From Paenibacillus sp. HB172176 (GTDB taxonomy: Bacteria; Bacillota; Bacilli; Paenibacillales; Paenibacillaceae), in assembly GCF_011947265.1 (NCBI RefSeq), contig NZ_JAATHD010000013.1:83563-147562 (forward strand): a stretch of DNA of 64,000 nucleotides. Reading direction: 5' to 3'. This document shows, in pieces, positions 16,403 to 26,068 of the stretch. The notes beneath the pieces are model-generated. The model had not been told where the DNA came from, ran no database searches, and saw only the letters and a list, made by a program, of their open reading frames with translations. Every line of letters starts with the position of its first letter. Position 1 is the first letter of the stretch. Made by a program: the position numbers and the translations under genes.

Positions 16403-19400
16403 ATGACATGGACGTCGGATGGAGGCCAAATGGATTTGGATACGATCAACGAGACGCCGTTAAAGACGATAATGAGCACGTCCCCCCTATCTCTTCACAC
16501 TTTCTTCTCTATTGTATTGCCATTCATTGAAGAGATTGGTCGATTGCATGAACGCGGATTACTTCGAATGAATGTAAGCCCACGCTATATGAAGGTAGTG
16601 GTCGACTCCGGCAAAATAGCTCTGCTGCCAATCGATCATCCGATTGGACAGGACTCCGGGAGCCTGGACGCTTCGCCCCAAGAGGAGCTTCGCGACAGAC
16701 TTGCGTATCTTTCGCCGGAGCAGACGGGCCGCATGAAAAGGAAGACTGACGAGCGGAGCGACTTGTACGGGGCTGGGGTTCTGCTGTACGAGCTGTTGAC
16801 CGGCAAGCTTCCCTTTCCAGCGAGTACGGCAGAGGACTGGATCTACGCCCATATGGCGCTGCTGCCGACTCCTCCGGAGAAGCTCAGTCCCGGAACGCCA
16901 TCGGCAATAAGCGATATCATTATGAAGCTGCTCGCCAAAGCGCCGGAGGAGCGTTACCAAAGCGCAGAAGGCTTGATAGATGATATGACACGCTGCCGAG
17001 ATGAATGGGAGCAGTTTGGTTATGTGTCCAGCTTCGAGCTCGGAGAGACGGATGCGGTAAGCGGCTTTCGTCTGCCGGAGAAGCTGTATGGCCGAGAGAG
17101 AGAAGTTGAAAAGCTGACCGTCGCGTATGAATGCGCTTGCAGTGGCGAGAGCTCTCTGGTCATGCTAAGCGGTTATGCGGGCAGCGGGAAGACCGCATTG
17201 ATTCGTGCGCTGCAGGCTAGCATTGCGCCGCATAGAGGTTATTTTGCTGCGGCTAAGTTCGAGCAATTGAAGCAATCAACGCCCTATGCCGCGATTCATG
17301 CTGTCATGCGCCAGCTTACTCGCAGGCTGCTGACCGAGGAAGAGAGCGCGCTTTGTCAGTGGAGAGACAAGCTTCAGGGTGCACTGGGTCAGAGCGGGAG
17401 CCTGCTGACGGAAGTGATCCCTGAGCTTTCGCTCATTATCGGTCCGCAGCCGGCTCTGCCGGAATTGCCTCCCGCCGAGGCGACCAAGCGGTTTCAGCTG
17501 CTCTTCGGAAGCTTTATGAAAGTTTTCGCCTGTGCCCAGCATCCGTTGACGGTGTGGTTCGATGATCTGCATTGGGCGGATGAGGCATCGCTTGGGCTGC
17601 TAAGGGCCTTCGTCAAGGATGCTGGCCATCTGCATCTGCTTATGCTCGGAACCTACCGTAATCGTGAAGAAGGGGAAGATTTCCCGAAGCTGCTCGAGGA
17701 GGCAATTCCCGAGGAAGTCGTTGTTGTCCATCGTCTCGCTCTCGATGGACTCGACTATAGGAATGTAAGGGCTTTTATCGCGGATTTGCTGCATGCTGAT
17801 CCGATCAGCGTCAAGCCTTTGGCGGAAGCGATGTATCGCAAGACCGGCGGGAATCCTCTTTACTTGAAGCAAATGCTGCAATTGCTCTATGAGGAGCGTC
17901 TGCTCTACTTCTGCAAGCAGGAGAGGCGCTGGGCGTGGGATATGGAGGCGATCAATAAACGGAAGGCCTTCGAGAATGTGACTGATCTTATTGTGCGGCG
18001 GATGAGCGCGCTTCCTGCGGGCACCGCCGAGGTCTTGCGCATGGCAAGCTGCATCGGATTATCCTTTGATCTGCGCATGCTGTCGATAATAGCCGCCCAG
18101 GAAGACGAGGTGACGGAGCGGCAATTGCAGCCCGCGTTGAATGAAGGCTTGCTCGCCACCGAGAAGAATCGATTCATCTTCTTGCATGATCAGGTTCAGA
18201 GGGCAGCGCATCATTTGCTTACCGATGCAGAGCGTATACAGATCCATTTAAGGATCGGACGGATTCTGCTTCAGGATTCCCGGTCCACGGACGGACAAAC
18301 GGATGATCGGCTCTTCGAGACGGTGCATCATCTGAATCTAGGGCGTTCGGCAATAACGGATCTGGACGAAATCGAGCAACTTGCAGCATTGAATCTAAAG
18401 GCGGGCAGGAAGGCGAAAACATCTGCCGATTACGCGCTCGCCTTGACGCTTCTTAAGACAGGAGTCAAGCTGCTCGAAGAGTGGAGCGCCTCCGTTCATG
18501 AGACTCTGTCTGCCGAGCTGATGCTTGAACGGTCAGAATGCGAATATTTCTGCGGCAATGCGGATATGGCCGAATCGATTCTGGAGCAGATGCTGCTGCA
18601 GGCGACGGCCCCGGCAGAACGGGCAAGAATCTTCATTATTCAGATTACGATGTATGCTTACTTGAAGCAGGAATGGAGAGCGTTCCATATCGCGATTGAA
18701 GCGATGGCCGAATTCGGACTGAGGATATCGGATAAATCCTCCACCATGTCCATCATGACAGAGATCAGCTTGACGCAATTGACGCTTGCCAGACATCAAC
18801 GCGCGTTGCAGGGCATGTCGCTTAATCATGATCCCATGCATAAAGCGCTCGCGGATATTGTTATGGCATCTTCCTCAATTATATTTATTATAGATGAGGA
18901 GCTGTCGGTCATCCTGTTCGCCAAGTATGTCAGAATGTCGCTTAATCAGGGCCACTCTGACGCATTCTGCATTGCACTCGGCTCTTATGCTATTGCGTTA
19001 TGCGCCATGCTGAAGAGCAACAAGCTCGCTCTCCGTTTGGTTGATATCGCGCTTCACTATGCGGAGCGGTCTCATAGTGTACTGCTGAAGGGAAAGATGC
19101 AGTTCATGAAGGGCTTTATCTTGCAGTTGAACCGACCACAGGATTCGGAACGCTACTTTCTGCTGGCGAGTAAGCTTAGCATGGAAGGCGGGGATATGGT
19201 CTACGCTTGTTATTCGATTTCGTCGCATGTGATAACAGCCAGCGATGATCTCAGGGCTCTACGCGAAATTTGCCGAAGCAATTTGGATTACGCAGGTCGA
19301 GGCCTGGACGAAATGACGTTGCGCGTCCTTCATCTAACCGAGGAGTATGTGCGTCTCTTGCAACACAAGCCTGCACCCGAGCTCGTCTTCGACAGCGAGT

Positions 19401-20923
19401 ATTTCGATGCGGATATGCTGGCGCAAGGCTTGAAGGCGGACAATACTCAGAAGCATAATATCCTTTATTACTATACCTGCAGAGTGGAGGTCTATTACCT
19501 GTTCGGCTATTATTCCCGAGCTGCCGAGCTTGCCGCGCAAGCCATGAATTACGAGAAGGGAACGATGCTGTCATTCAACCAACGCTTACACTTCTATTAC
19601 GCACTTTCAACCCTGGCTGATTATGAGACTGCTTCGACAGCCTTGAGAGCTCGGTATAGAAGCTTGTGGAAGAAACTGTTCAGTCGGATGAAGCGCTGGT
19701 CGAGGGTAATGTCGGAAAGCACGGAAGCGAAATATAGATTGATGCTAGCGGAGATTACAAGATTGAACGGCAATCATGCCAAGGCGGTTAAGGACTATGA
19801 CGCGGCAGTCTCCTATGCGCGGCAGATAGACAACAGCCGGGACGAGGCGATTGCTTGCGAGAGAGCGGGCCGCTGCTTCATGGAGATGAGGCGGGTAAAG
19901 GAGGCGAAGGATTATCTGTTCGATGCCTGTCGCGCCTATTATCGTTGGGGAGCGGCAGGCAAGGTTCAGAGTCTGAAGGAAGACTTTCCGTTTCTTGATG
20001 CGCTCGTGTTGAAGCGGGAGAACGAGAATTCTGCGACTAAGCGGCTGGCGGCGGGATCTCCTCGTTCTCCTGGATTTGAGTCGGAACCGCAGCCTATTCT
20101 TCCTTCCGGCATGAATCCGGATCCATCTCTGGCAAAAGAAATGGATATGAGCACGATTCGTCAGGTTTCAAAGATTGATATCACGACCAGCGAGGAGATT
20201 GATCTGCTCAATAGCTTCATCGATCTTGCTATTCGCAATGCCGGCGCGGAGCGAGCGGTTATGTTGATTCAAGGAGAAGACGGGTTGCGCATAGAAGCTG
20301 AGAAGAATATGAACCCTCTGAGAGTTGAAGCGGTGGAGATGCAATCGGAAATGGTCGCCGCTTTCTCCTCGATGCCGTACTCGGGCGCCGTTGTGCGCTT
20401 TGCGCTGCGAACGCGAGAAGCGGTAGTGCTGTCGAATGCCGTTCAAAGCCCCTTTGCCTGGGGCGCATACATTCAAGCTGTGAGACCGAAGTCGATTCTA
20501 TGTCTCCCGATTGTGTACACCGATCATCGCATTGGCGTGCTGTATTTGGAAAATAATCTGCTCGCAGGAGCCTTTACGGCGGAGCGGATAGAGGTGCTGG
20601 AGCTCGTTCTCTCGCGTATGGTCCATCTCAAGCTGCTGCGGAAGCGGGATGAGCCTGTCGAGACTGGCTCGCTGCTCGAAGACAGCTCCAGTTCCGATTC
20701 CGGGTGGACGATGCAGCAGCCGCTGATCGAGCCGCTCTCTGCTCGCGAGCTGGACATTCTTCGTCTCATGGCGGACGGGCTGTCCAATAAGGAGATTGCC
20801 CTTCGACTGGATATCAAGGAAGGGACGGTCAAGAGCCATGGCGTCAATATCTACGGCAAGCTTCAAGCGAAACGAAGAGCGCAGGCTGTCGCCAGGGCAA
20901 GAGAGCTGGGGCTGCTTGAGTGA
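16403..20923 (+). CDS. Giant multidomain regulator: pseudokinase + AAA ATPase + helical repeats + GAF + LuxR HTH
   Basis: 1506 residues. Residues ~40-205 are a Ser/Thr kinase-like C-lobe (LAYLSPEQTGRMKRKTDERS, DLYGAGVLLYELLTGKLPF) lacking most of the N-lobe; the HRD site reads LLRMNVSPR and no DFG is seen, so it should be inactive. Next come LYGREREVEKL and Walker A GYAGSGKTAL (~255), WFDDLHWADEASLGLL (~390), then a long TPR-like helical region to ~1190. A GAF domain lies at ~1265-1410, and a LuxR helix-turn-helix at the end (LSARELDILRLMADGLSNKE, IALRLDIKEGTVKSHGVNIYGKL). Kinase-AAA-GAF proteins usually end in a histidine kinase or a DNA-binding domain; this one should bind DNA. A second ATG at 16430 with TGGAGG is also possible. 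Confidence 0.85.
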   Translation: MTWTSDGGQMDLDTINETPLKTIMSTSPLSLHTFFSIVLPFIEEIGRLHERGLLRMNVSPRYMKVVVDSGKIALLPIDHPIGQDSGSLDASPQEELRDRLAYLSPEQTGRMKRKTDERSDLYGAGVLLYELLTGKLPFPASTAEDWIYAHMALLPTPPEKLSPGTPSAISDIIMKLLAKAPEERYQSAEGLIDDMTRCRDEWEQFGYVSSFELGETDAVSGFRLPEKLYGREREVEKLTVAYECACSGESSLVMLSGYAGSGKTALIRALQASIAPHRGYFAAAKFEQLKQSTPYAAIHAVMRQLTRRLLTEEESALCQWRDKLQGALGQSGSLLTEVIPELSLIIGPQPALPELPPAEATKRFQLLFGSFMKVFACAQHPLTVWFDDLHWADEASLGLLRAFVKDAGHLHLLMLGTYRNREEGEDFPKLLEEAIPEEVVVVHRLALDGLDYRNVRAFIADLLHADPISVKPLAEAMYRKTGGNPLYLKQMLQLLYEERLLYFCKQERRWAWDMEAINKRKAFENVTDLIVRRMSALPAGTAEVLRMASCIGLSFDLRMLSIIAAQEDEVTERQLQPALNEGLLATEKNRFIFLHDQVQRAAHHLLTDAERIQIHLRIGRILLQDSRSTDGQTDDRLFETVHHLNLGRSAITDLDEIEQLAALNLKAGRKAKTSADYALALTLLKTGVKLLEEWSASVHETLSAELMLERSECEYFCGNADMAESILEQMLLQATAPAERARIFIIQITMYAYLKQEWRAFHIAIEAMAEFGLRISDKSSTMSIMTEISLTQLTLARHQRALQGMSLNHDPMHKALADIVMASSSIIFIIDEELSVILFAKYVRMSLNQGHSDAFCIALGSYAIALCAMLKSNKLALRLVDIALHYAERSHSVLLKGKMQFMKGFILQLNRPQDSERYFLLASKLSMEGGDMVYACYSISSHVITASDDLRALREICRSNLDYAGRGLDEMTLRVLHLTEEYVRLLQHKPAPELVFDSEYFDADMLAQGLKADNTQKHNILYYYTCRVEVYYLFGYYSRAAELAAQAMNYEKGTMLSFNQRLHFYYALSTLADYETASTALRARYRSLWKKLFSRMKRWSRVMSESTEAKYRLMLAEITRLNGNHAKAVKDYDAAVSYARQIDNSRDEAIACERAGRCFMEMRRVKEAKDYLFDACRAYYRWGAAGKVQSLKEDFPFLDALVLKRENENSATKRLAAGSPRSPGFESEPQPILPSGMNPDPSLAKEMDMSTIRQVSKIDITTSEEIDLLNSFIDLAIRNAGAERAVMLIQGEDGLRIEAEKNMNPLRVEAVEMQSEMVAAFSSMPYSGAVVRFALRTREAVVLSNAVQSPFAWGAYIQAVRPKSILCLPIVYTDHRIGVLYLENNLLAGAFTAERIEVLELVLSRMVHLKLLRKRDEPVETGSLLEDSSSSDSGWTMQQPLIEPLSARELDILRLMADGLSNKEIALRLDIKEGTVKSHGVNIYGKLQAKRRAQAVARARELGLLE

Positions 20924-20927
20924 ACGG

Positions 20928-21614
20928 TCATTCCAGCTCAAGCGGAAGGAAGGCGTATTCGCCATTCCTGACGATGTCGCGTCTGCGAATGGGAATAGGC
21001 TGCTTGAAGAGCGGGCCGTCGATGACGGTCGTATGAAATTCCCCGCCCTCGCCGCAAGGGTCGATGTCTCGTGCTATTAACTCATCTACGAATTCGCGGT
21101 TCAAAGAGCGACCGAGATCCTGCTCCGTCATGCCGAGCGACAGATTGACCGTCACTACAATCGCGACATAGCCAAGGTCGATGAAAGTGTTCACGATCTC
21201 CAGGTGATCGGCGCGCCATAGTGGCATGCCAAGCTCCAGTCCGGCAGCCTGGGTCATGCGATCATGCCAACAGCCCTCCTCGGGCATATCGATATCGCCG
21301 GTAATCAGCGCTTCTGCGCCAAGTGACCTTGCCTTCTCAAGCAGCTTGGCGAACTCTCGCTCATAATCTTCCCAGCTCGCAGCCGCGGTATACACGGGCA
21401 GGCCGATAGCTTCAGCCTGCGCCCGAATAAGCTCGGGCGGCATGCCATGCGAGCGGGAACGCTTTCCTTCCTCTTCAAGCATTACGATGAGTCCCGTAGC
21501 CTCTCCGGCCTCCATCGCAAGATGGAGAGCAAGCGTGCTGTCCTTGCCTCCGCTGTAGGAAGCGATGAATGGCAAGCCGCAGGCATGCTCCCTCCAATTC
21601 TTCGTTACTGTCAT
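20928..21614 (-). CDS. Dph6-like ATP pyrophosphatase (diphthine-ammonia ligase family)
   Basis: 228 residues from the ATG at 21614, preceded by AGAGGAG; an ATG at 21632 lacks such a site. The N-terminal IASYSGGKDSTLALHLAMEAG is the PP-loop SGGKDS motif of adenine-nucleotide alpha hydrolases. ALITGDIDMPEE and the C-terminal DPCGEGGEFHT are hallmarks of the Dph6/MJ0570 family. In eukaryotes and archaea the family amidates diphthine on EF-2; bacteria lack diphthamide, so the bacterial substrate is unknown. The gene converges on the LuxR-type regulator with a four-base gap. Confidence 0.85.
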   Translation of the reverse strand: MTVTKNWREHACGLPFIASYSGGKDSTLALHLAMEAGEATGLIVMLEEEGKRSRSHGMPPELIRAQAEAIGLPVYTAAASWEDYEREFAKLLEKARSLGAEALITGDIDMPEEGCWHDRMTQAAGLELGMPLWRADHLEIVNTFIDLGYVAIVVTVNLSLGMTEQDLGRSLNREFVDELIARDIDPCGEGGEFHTTVIDGPLFKQPIPIRRRDIVRNGEYAFLPLELE

Positions 21615-21758
21615 AGTAGAATCTCCTCTCATACCGTTTGTTTTGCCGTTTCCTCCTGAGAATCAAGGACGATCTGATGGACGTATCAAATGTCAAAATG
21701 TCAGCTCCAGCAGCTGCCAGCAGGGAATGCGATGCCTGCGATGCCGAGTGCCGACTCC

Positions 21759-22322
21759 TTACAACTGCGGAGACAACAGGCGGATTTGTTTGGCCAGATA
21801 TTCCGGGCTGTAGGGGGTGTCGTGGCGCAGCCAGGTAATAATCGTGCCGATGATCGCCGAGCTTAGGTACCAAGAGCCGATTTCCGCTTGAATGTCGTGA
21901 TTGTCGGTGCGCTTGAAGTAATTCTCGATCTTGCCGGCGATCAGGCCGCCTGTTACGGACATGAACCGTTCCGTGAAAACGGGCACGCGCTTCGTGACCA
22001 GCAGCAGCTTGAACAGCTTGGTGTTCTCCTGCACATGCTCCAGCAGACGCACCAGCACGGCTGTAGGCTCTTTGGGCGCCGAGCGCAGCGCGTCATACAT
22101 TTGATTGATAATATCATCGGCGATGCGGTCCAGCATGTCGGGGATATCCTTGTAATGCAGGTAGAAGGTGACCCGGTTAATGGTAGCTCTTTCGGCAATG
22201 CGATTGACGGTTAACTTCTCCAGTTCGGTCTCCTCCAGCAAGTCAATGAATGCATCGCGTATAAGCTGCCGAGTCCTCAGCACACGCGGATCTGACTGAT
22301 TCGATTGGTCGCGATTCGTCAT
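21759..22322 (-). CDS. TetR-family regulator of the adjacent MFS efflux pump
   Basis: 187 residues from the ATG at 22322, preceded by AGGAGG; the longer reading frame upstream crosses the operators and is rejected. The helix-turn-helix is LRTRQLIRDAFIDLLEETEL, then LTVNRIAERATINRVTFYLHYKDIPDML. The C-terminal domain is of the TetR_C_7 type, ending in ISSxIIGTIITWLRHD-like text. It is divergent from an MFS exporter gene, with several palindromes in the 227-base gap, the classic layout of a drug-induced efflux repressor. Confidence 0.85.
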   Translation of the reverse strand: MTNRDQSNQSDPRVLRTRQLIRDAFIDLLEETELEKLTVNRIAERATINRVTFYLHYKDIPDMLDRIADDIINQMYDALRSAPKEPTAVLVRLLEHVQENTKLFKLLLVTKRVPVFTERFMSVTGGLIAGKIENYFKRTDNHDIQAEIGSWYLSSAIIGTIITWLRHDTPYSPEYLAKQIRLLSPQL

Positions 22323-22368
22323 GGCTCCTCCTGTCTTGCCCAATGAAAGGGCAGGTTTACATTTTCGG

Positions 22369-22381
22369 CTAGACTGTCTAG
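22369..22381. promoter_or_regulatory. Operator near the TetR start
   Basis: CTAGACTGTCTAG is a perfect inverted repeat about 45 bases upstream of the TetR coding region. The string TGTCTAGTAA recurs at 22415 within TGTC-N8-GACA, a likely second site. Confidence 0.55.
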
Positions 22382-22449
22382 TAAACATAACTTGAACGAC
22401 AATTTCAACATATTTGTCTAGTAACTGACAGATTCTTCTCATCTGTAGC

Positions 22450-22479
22450 TTGCTGCTCTGCGGGTCACAGGCGTATAAT
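22450..22479 (+). promoter_or_regulatory. Promoter of the MFS efflux gene
   Basis: TTGCTG at 22450, 18-base spacer, perfect TATAAT at 22474. The operator at 22496 lies just downstream. Confidence 0.55.
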
Positions 22480-22495
22480 GCGACTATAAGTAAAG

Positions 22496-22513
22496 TATAC
22501 AACACATTGTATA
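22496..22513. promoter_or_regulatory. Operator downstream of the MFS promoter
   Basis: Perfect inverted repeat TATACAA-CACA-TTGTATA, 37 bases before the MFS start and 17 after the TATAAT. A repressor bound here would block transcription. Confidence 0.65.
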
Positions 22514-22549
22514 TTAACTCCATTTATTTTGAGAAAGGATCTGACTGTT

Positions 22550-24064
22550 ATGCAAGCAACATCATCATCTGCTGGAGCATCTGCTTCAGTGAAGAGAGGA
22601 CCGCTGCTCTTCGTCATGATTCTGGGCGCGTTCATCGCGGTGCTGAATCAGACGATCATGAGCGTGGCGACTCCGGAGCTCATGCGCGAATTCGATATCG
22701 CCGCATCGACCGCCCAATGGCTGACAACGGGCTATATGCTGGTCAACGGCGTTTTGATTCCGATCACAGCTTATTTCATGCAACGATTCACGACACGCGA
22801 GCTGTTCGGCGCATCCATGCTGCTGTTCCTGGCAGGTACAATTGTTAGCGCCATTGCTCCGGGATTCGAGGTTCTATTAGTCGGGCGCTTGATCCAAGCC
22901 GCCGGCGCCGGCATCATTATGCCGCTGCTCATGAACGTGATCTTGTCGGTATTTCCTCCTGACAAGCGCGGAGGAGCGATGGGGCTTGTCGGCTTCGCGA
23001 TCATCTTCGCTCCGGCGATCGGCCCTACTTTGGCGGGCTATGTGCTCGATCATTACTCCTGGCGCGTCATGTTCTACGGCATGCTGCCGCTGGCGGTTCT
23101 CGTTCCCATCATTGCTTTCTTCTATCTGAAAAATGTAACCGAACGCACCTTTCCCAAGCTTGACGTTGCAGGTGTTATTATTTCCACTATCGGCTTCGGC
23201 ATGCTGCTCTACGGCTTCAGCATTGCAGGCACGAAGGGCTGGTCCAGCGCCGAAGTCATTATATCGCTTATCGTTGGCGTGCTTGCGCTCGCGTTGTTCA
23301 CGATCAGACAGATCAGAAGCAAGGAGCCGCTGCTCGACATGGGCGTGTTCCGCTACAATATGTTCTCTCTGACGACGATCATCAATATCGCGGTTACGAT
23401 GGTTATGTACGCCGATATGATGCTGCTGCCACTCTATCTGCAGAACGCGCGCGGCTATACGCCGCTCGAATCCGGCTTGCTCATGCTGCCGGGCGCCTTG
23501 CTAATGGGCTTCATGATGCCGGTAACCGGCAGATTATTCGACCGCTTCGGCGCGAAATGGCTGTCCATCATCGGCATGGCGATTACGATCGTGACCACGA
23601 TCGGCTTCGTCAATCTGACCGATTCAACGAGCTATGCGTATCTGGTGCTCATGTCTACCGGCAGACGCTTCGGTATGGCGATGTTCCTCATGCCAATTAC
23701 GACGGCGGGTCTTAACCAGCTTCCATCAAGGCTGAACGCGCATGGCACGGCGGTCTCCAATACGATCAAGCAGGTGGCAGGCGCTATCGGTACTTCGCTG
23801 CTCGTAACGGTCATGACGACCAGAACGAAGTCTCATATGACGGACCTGGCGACCTCCGGGTCCGGCATGGATCAGAACGCGATGCTTCAACATGCGACAA
23901 TCGGCGGCATTAATGATGCCTATATGGTTATTATCGGCATCGGCATGGTTGGACTTTTGCTTTCTTTTTTCATCAAGAGAGCCCATGCCAAGGAAGAGGA
24001 TGTACCCGTCGTAAGCGACGCGAAGGCGGGCGCGAAGAAGACGGAAGGCGCGCTGAGCTCATAA
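22550..24064 (+). CDS. MFS drug:H+ antiporter, DHA2 (EmrB/QacA) family
   Basis: 504 residues with about 14 membrane helices. Helix 1 shows LGAFIAVLNQTIMSVATP, the DHA2 motif D1-like region; GRLIQAAGAGIIMPLL and GLVGFAIIFAPAIGPTLAGY are motifs A/B and C of antiporters. It should export drugs or other hydrophobic compounds using the proton gradient. The start at 22550 is nine bases after AAAGGAT; a TTG at 22529 is less likely. Controlled by the divergent TetR gene. Confidence 0.9.
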   Translation: MQATSSSAGASASVKRGPLLFVMILGAFIAVLNQTIMSVATPELMREFDIAASTAQWLTTGYMLVNGVLIPITAYFMQRFTTRELFGASMLLFLAGTIVSAIAPGFEVLLVGRLIQAAGAGIIMPLLMNVILSVFPPDKRGGAMGLVGFAIIFAPAIGPTLAGYVLDHYSWRVMFYGMLPLAVLVPIIAFFYLKNVTERTFPKLDVAGVIISTIGFGMLLYGFSIAGTKGWSSAEVIISLIVGVLALALFTIRQIRSKEPLLDMGVFRYNMFSLTTIINIAVTMVMYADMMLLPLYLQNARGYTPLESGLLMLPGALLMGFMMPVTGRLFDRFGAKWLSIIGMAITIVTTIGFVNLTDSTSYAYLVLMSTGRRFGMAMFLMPITTAGLNQLPSRLNAHGTAVSNTIKQVAGAIGTSLLVTVMTTRTKSHMTDLATSGSGMDQNAMLQHATIGGINDAYMVIIGIGMVGLLLSFFIKRAHAKEEDVPVVSDAKAGAKKTEGALSS

Positions 24065-24089
24065 TAGGCGCAAGGAATAGCAGAATGGA

Positions 24090-24123
24090 GAGCGTTGCCC
24101 CCTGCGGGCAGCGCTCTTGTTTG
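24090..24123 (+). terminator. Rho-independent terminator of the MFS gene
   Basis: Stem GAGCGTTGCCC / GGGCAGCGCTC followed by TTGTTTGG. Confidence 0.75.
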
Positions 24124-24185
24124 GTTTGGAATAGGGTATAATGGAGGAATAAGAGGCATTTCGATTTCGGTGGAGGTTGGATTCT

Positions 24186-24992
24186 ATGTTTTTCGAGCAG
24201 CTTGCGTCGATTATTCCGGTTTTTCAGCGCATTCAGATCTTTCATCAAACACAGCTCCTTCAATTGGAGGAGGAGCAGCATGCTCTGGTTGTGATGCGCA
24301 GCGGCTTACTTACTATAGGGAAGGGCGGCGGAGAGGAGGCTGTCGTGGTCTCTCAAGGCTATGCTTGCCATCCGGGCGAGGGACCGTATTCGCTTCAAGT
24401 GCCGCGAACGAAGGAGGCGGAGTATTTCGTTATCTTCTACCGGCTGCTTCCGGCGGGCGCAGGCTGGTCGCTGCAGGGCCCGTTATACACGCTGAGCGAG
24501 GTGAAGATCAAATATATGCTGGACGAGCTTCTGCGGATGGCGGAGGGGAACTACAGCTTTGCAGAGAGAGAGGAGCCCGCGCAGCGCTTCCGCATGAGGC
24601 TGATGCTCGAGCGAATACTGTTCATTTATCTCTACGAAACCGACTTGCGGGAGCAGGAAGCTTCAAGGTTGGACGGTATCGACGAATCTCTTGCCTATAT
24701 GAAGGAGCATTATATGCTGAAGCTGACACTGCCTCTTCTGGCGGGCAGGGCAGGCATGAGCGAAGGTCATTATACGGTGCGATTCAAGTCGCGCACCGGG
24801 CTGACCATGACGCAATATTTGAGAAGGCTTCGGGTAGAGAAGGCGAAGGAGCTTTTCCTTCAGACCTCTCTCAGCGCCAAGGAAATCGCACAGCGAGTAG
24901 GCTATTCCGATTATTTTCATTTCAGCCGCGTATTCAAGCAAGAAGAAGGCTGCTCGCCAACATCGTTTCAAGAAAAACAGGTGAAAATCTAA
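24186..24992 (+). CDS. AraC-family regulator, probably of siderophore uptake
   Basis: 268 residues from the ATG at 24186, nine bases after GGAGG. The C-terminal ~100 residues hold two helix-turn-helix units: LTLPLLAGRAGMSEGHYTVRF, and AKEIAQRVGYSDYFHFSRVFK. The N-terminal ~160 residues are a sensor domain without clear family assignment. It is followed by a siderophore-binding protein and two permeases, mirroring Bacillus Btr, an AraC activator of siderophore uptake. A Fur box lies between this gene and the next, so uptake is probably repressed by iron and activated by the imported siderophore. Confidence 0.82.
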   Translation: MFFEQLASIIPVFQRIQIFHQTQLLQLEEEQHALVVMRSGLLTIGKGGGEEAVVVSQGYACHPGEGPYSLQVPRTKEAEYFVIFYRLLPAGAGWSLQGPLYTLSEVKIKYMLDELLRMAEGNYSFAEREEPAQRFRMRLMLERILFIYLYETDLREQEASRLDGIDESLAYMKEHYMLKLTLPLLAGRAGMSEGHYTVRFKSRTGLTMTQYLRRLRVEKAKELFLQTSLSAKEIAQRVGYSDYFHFSRVFKQEEGCSPTSFQEKQVKI

Positions 24993-25062
24993 TAATATAA
25001 CATGTTCAATCTGAAGATATGATATGGAATGAGCGGGAAGAAGTCGCTAAAATACATTGTAG

Positions 25063-25083
25063 TGAGAATAATTATTATTATCA
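25063..25083 (+). promoter_or_regulatory. Fur box before the siderophore uptake operon
   Basis: TGAGAAT-A-ATTATTA matches the 7-1-7 Fur consensus TGATAAT-N-ATTATCA in 12 of 14 positions, and an overlapping second register ends in TTATCA. It lies 17 bases before the substrate-binding protein gene. Confidence 0.7.
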
Positions 25084-25099
25084 GGGGGAAGAAACGAAA

Positions 25100-26068
25100 A
25101 TGACTTCATGGATGTTCCGCTCAGCACGACTTGGTATTCTATTGCTTATTGTCTTAAGCCTTGCAGCCTGTGGACAAGCTTCGAACGATGCAAATGACAA
25201 CAATAATGGAGGGATCTCGGCGACGCCGCAAACGTCGGACGGCATGATTACCGTTGAAGATGCGCTCGGCACGGTAACGCTGCCGCAGACGCCGGAGAAA
25301 ATCGTAACGATGGATTTCAGCTTTACGGATATGGTTGCGACGCTAGGCGTTCAGCCTGTCGGCATCGCCGATGACGGAGATGCGGGTCTCTTCATGGATT
25401 CGGTGAAGAGCGCTCTGGGCGACTATACGTCGGTGGGCTCGCGGTATGAACCGAATATCGAGCTGATTAGCACGCTGAAGCCGGATTTGATTATTGCGGA
25501 TGTGAACAAGCATAAGAATGCGCTTGATCAGTTGAAGGCGATTGCTCCCGTGCTTGTGCTGGACGACTATACGGCGGACTATGACCAGATGCTGGTTAAC
25601 TTCATGCTTGTAGCCAAAGCGCTGGGCAAGGAAGAAGAGGGACGGAAGCGTCTGGAGCAGCATGAAGCGTTGATTGGCGATGCCAAGGAGAAGCTGCAAG
25701 GGGCGAAGCTTACGGTATTGCCGGCGGTCGTGAATCCCAAAGGCTTCTATGCGCATTCCAATCATTCCTACAGCGGATCGATGGTGAAGTTGCTTGGCTT
25801 CACGGATCCGATTAGCGATGAAGCGGCTTATCCGCAATTAACGCTGGAGCAATTGGTGGAGGCGAATCCGCAGGCGTTGTTCCTGATGCCGACGGAGGAA
25901 GTGACGATCGTGAATGAATGGGAGAAGAATCCATTGTGGCAGGAGCTTGATGCCGTGAAGCAGGGCAAGGTCTATACGGTGGAGAGACGCAACTGGTCTT
26001 TATCCCGAGGAATGCTCGGCTCCGAGAAGATCGCGGAGGATATCGTGAACGAGCTGGGAGCCAAATAG
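25100..26068 (+). CDS. Iron-siderophore ABC transporter substrate-binding lipoprotein
   Basis: 322 residues. The signal peptide ends in a lipobox LSLAACGQ (Cys ~24), so the protein is tethered to the outer membrane face. The FepB/periplasmic-binding fold of cluster A-II shows ITVEDALGTVTLPQTPEKIV at the start and SLxxRGMLGSEKIAED-type text at the end. The start at 25100 follows GGGGGAAG; a longer reading frame overlaps the Fur box and is rejected. First gene of an operon with two FecCD permeases, the next start being directly adjacent to its stop. Confidence 0.9.
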   Translation: MTSWMFRSARLGILLLIVLSLAACGQASNDANDNNNGGISATPQTSDGMITVEDALGTVTLPQTPEKIVTMDFSFTDMVATLGVQPVGIADDGDAGLFMDSVKSALGDYTSVGSRYEPNIELISTLKPDLIIADVNKHKNALDQLKAIAPVLVLDDYTADYDQMLVNFMLVAKALGKEEEGRKRLEQHEALIGDAKEKLQGAKLTVLPAVVNPKGFYAHSNHSYSGSMVKLLGFTDPISDEAAYPQLTLEQLVEANPQALFLMPTEEVTIVNEWEKNPLWQELDAVKQGKVYTVERRNWSLSRGMLGSEKIAEDIVNELGAK

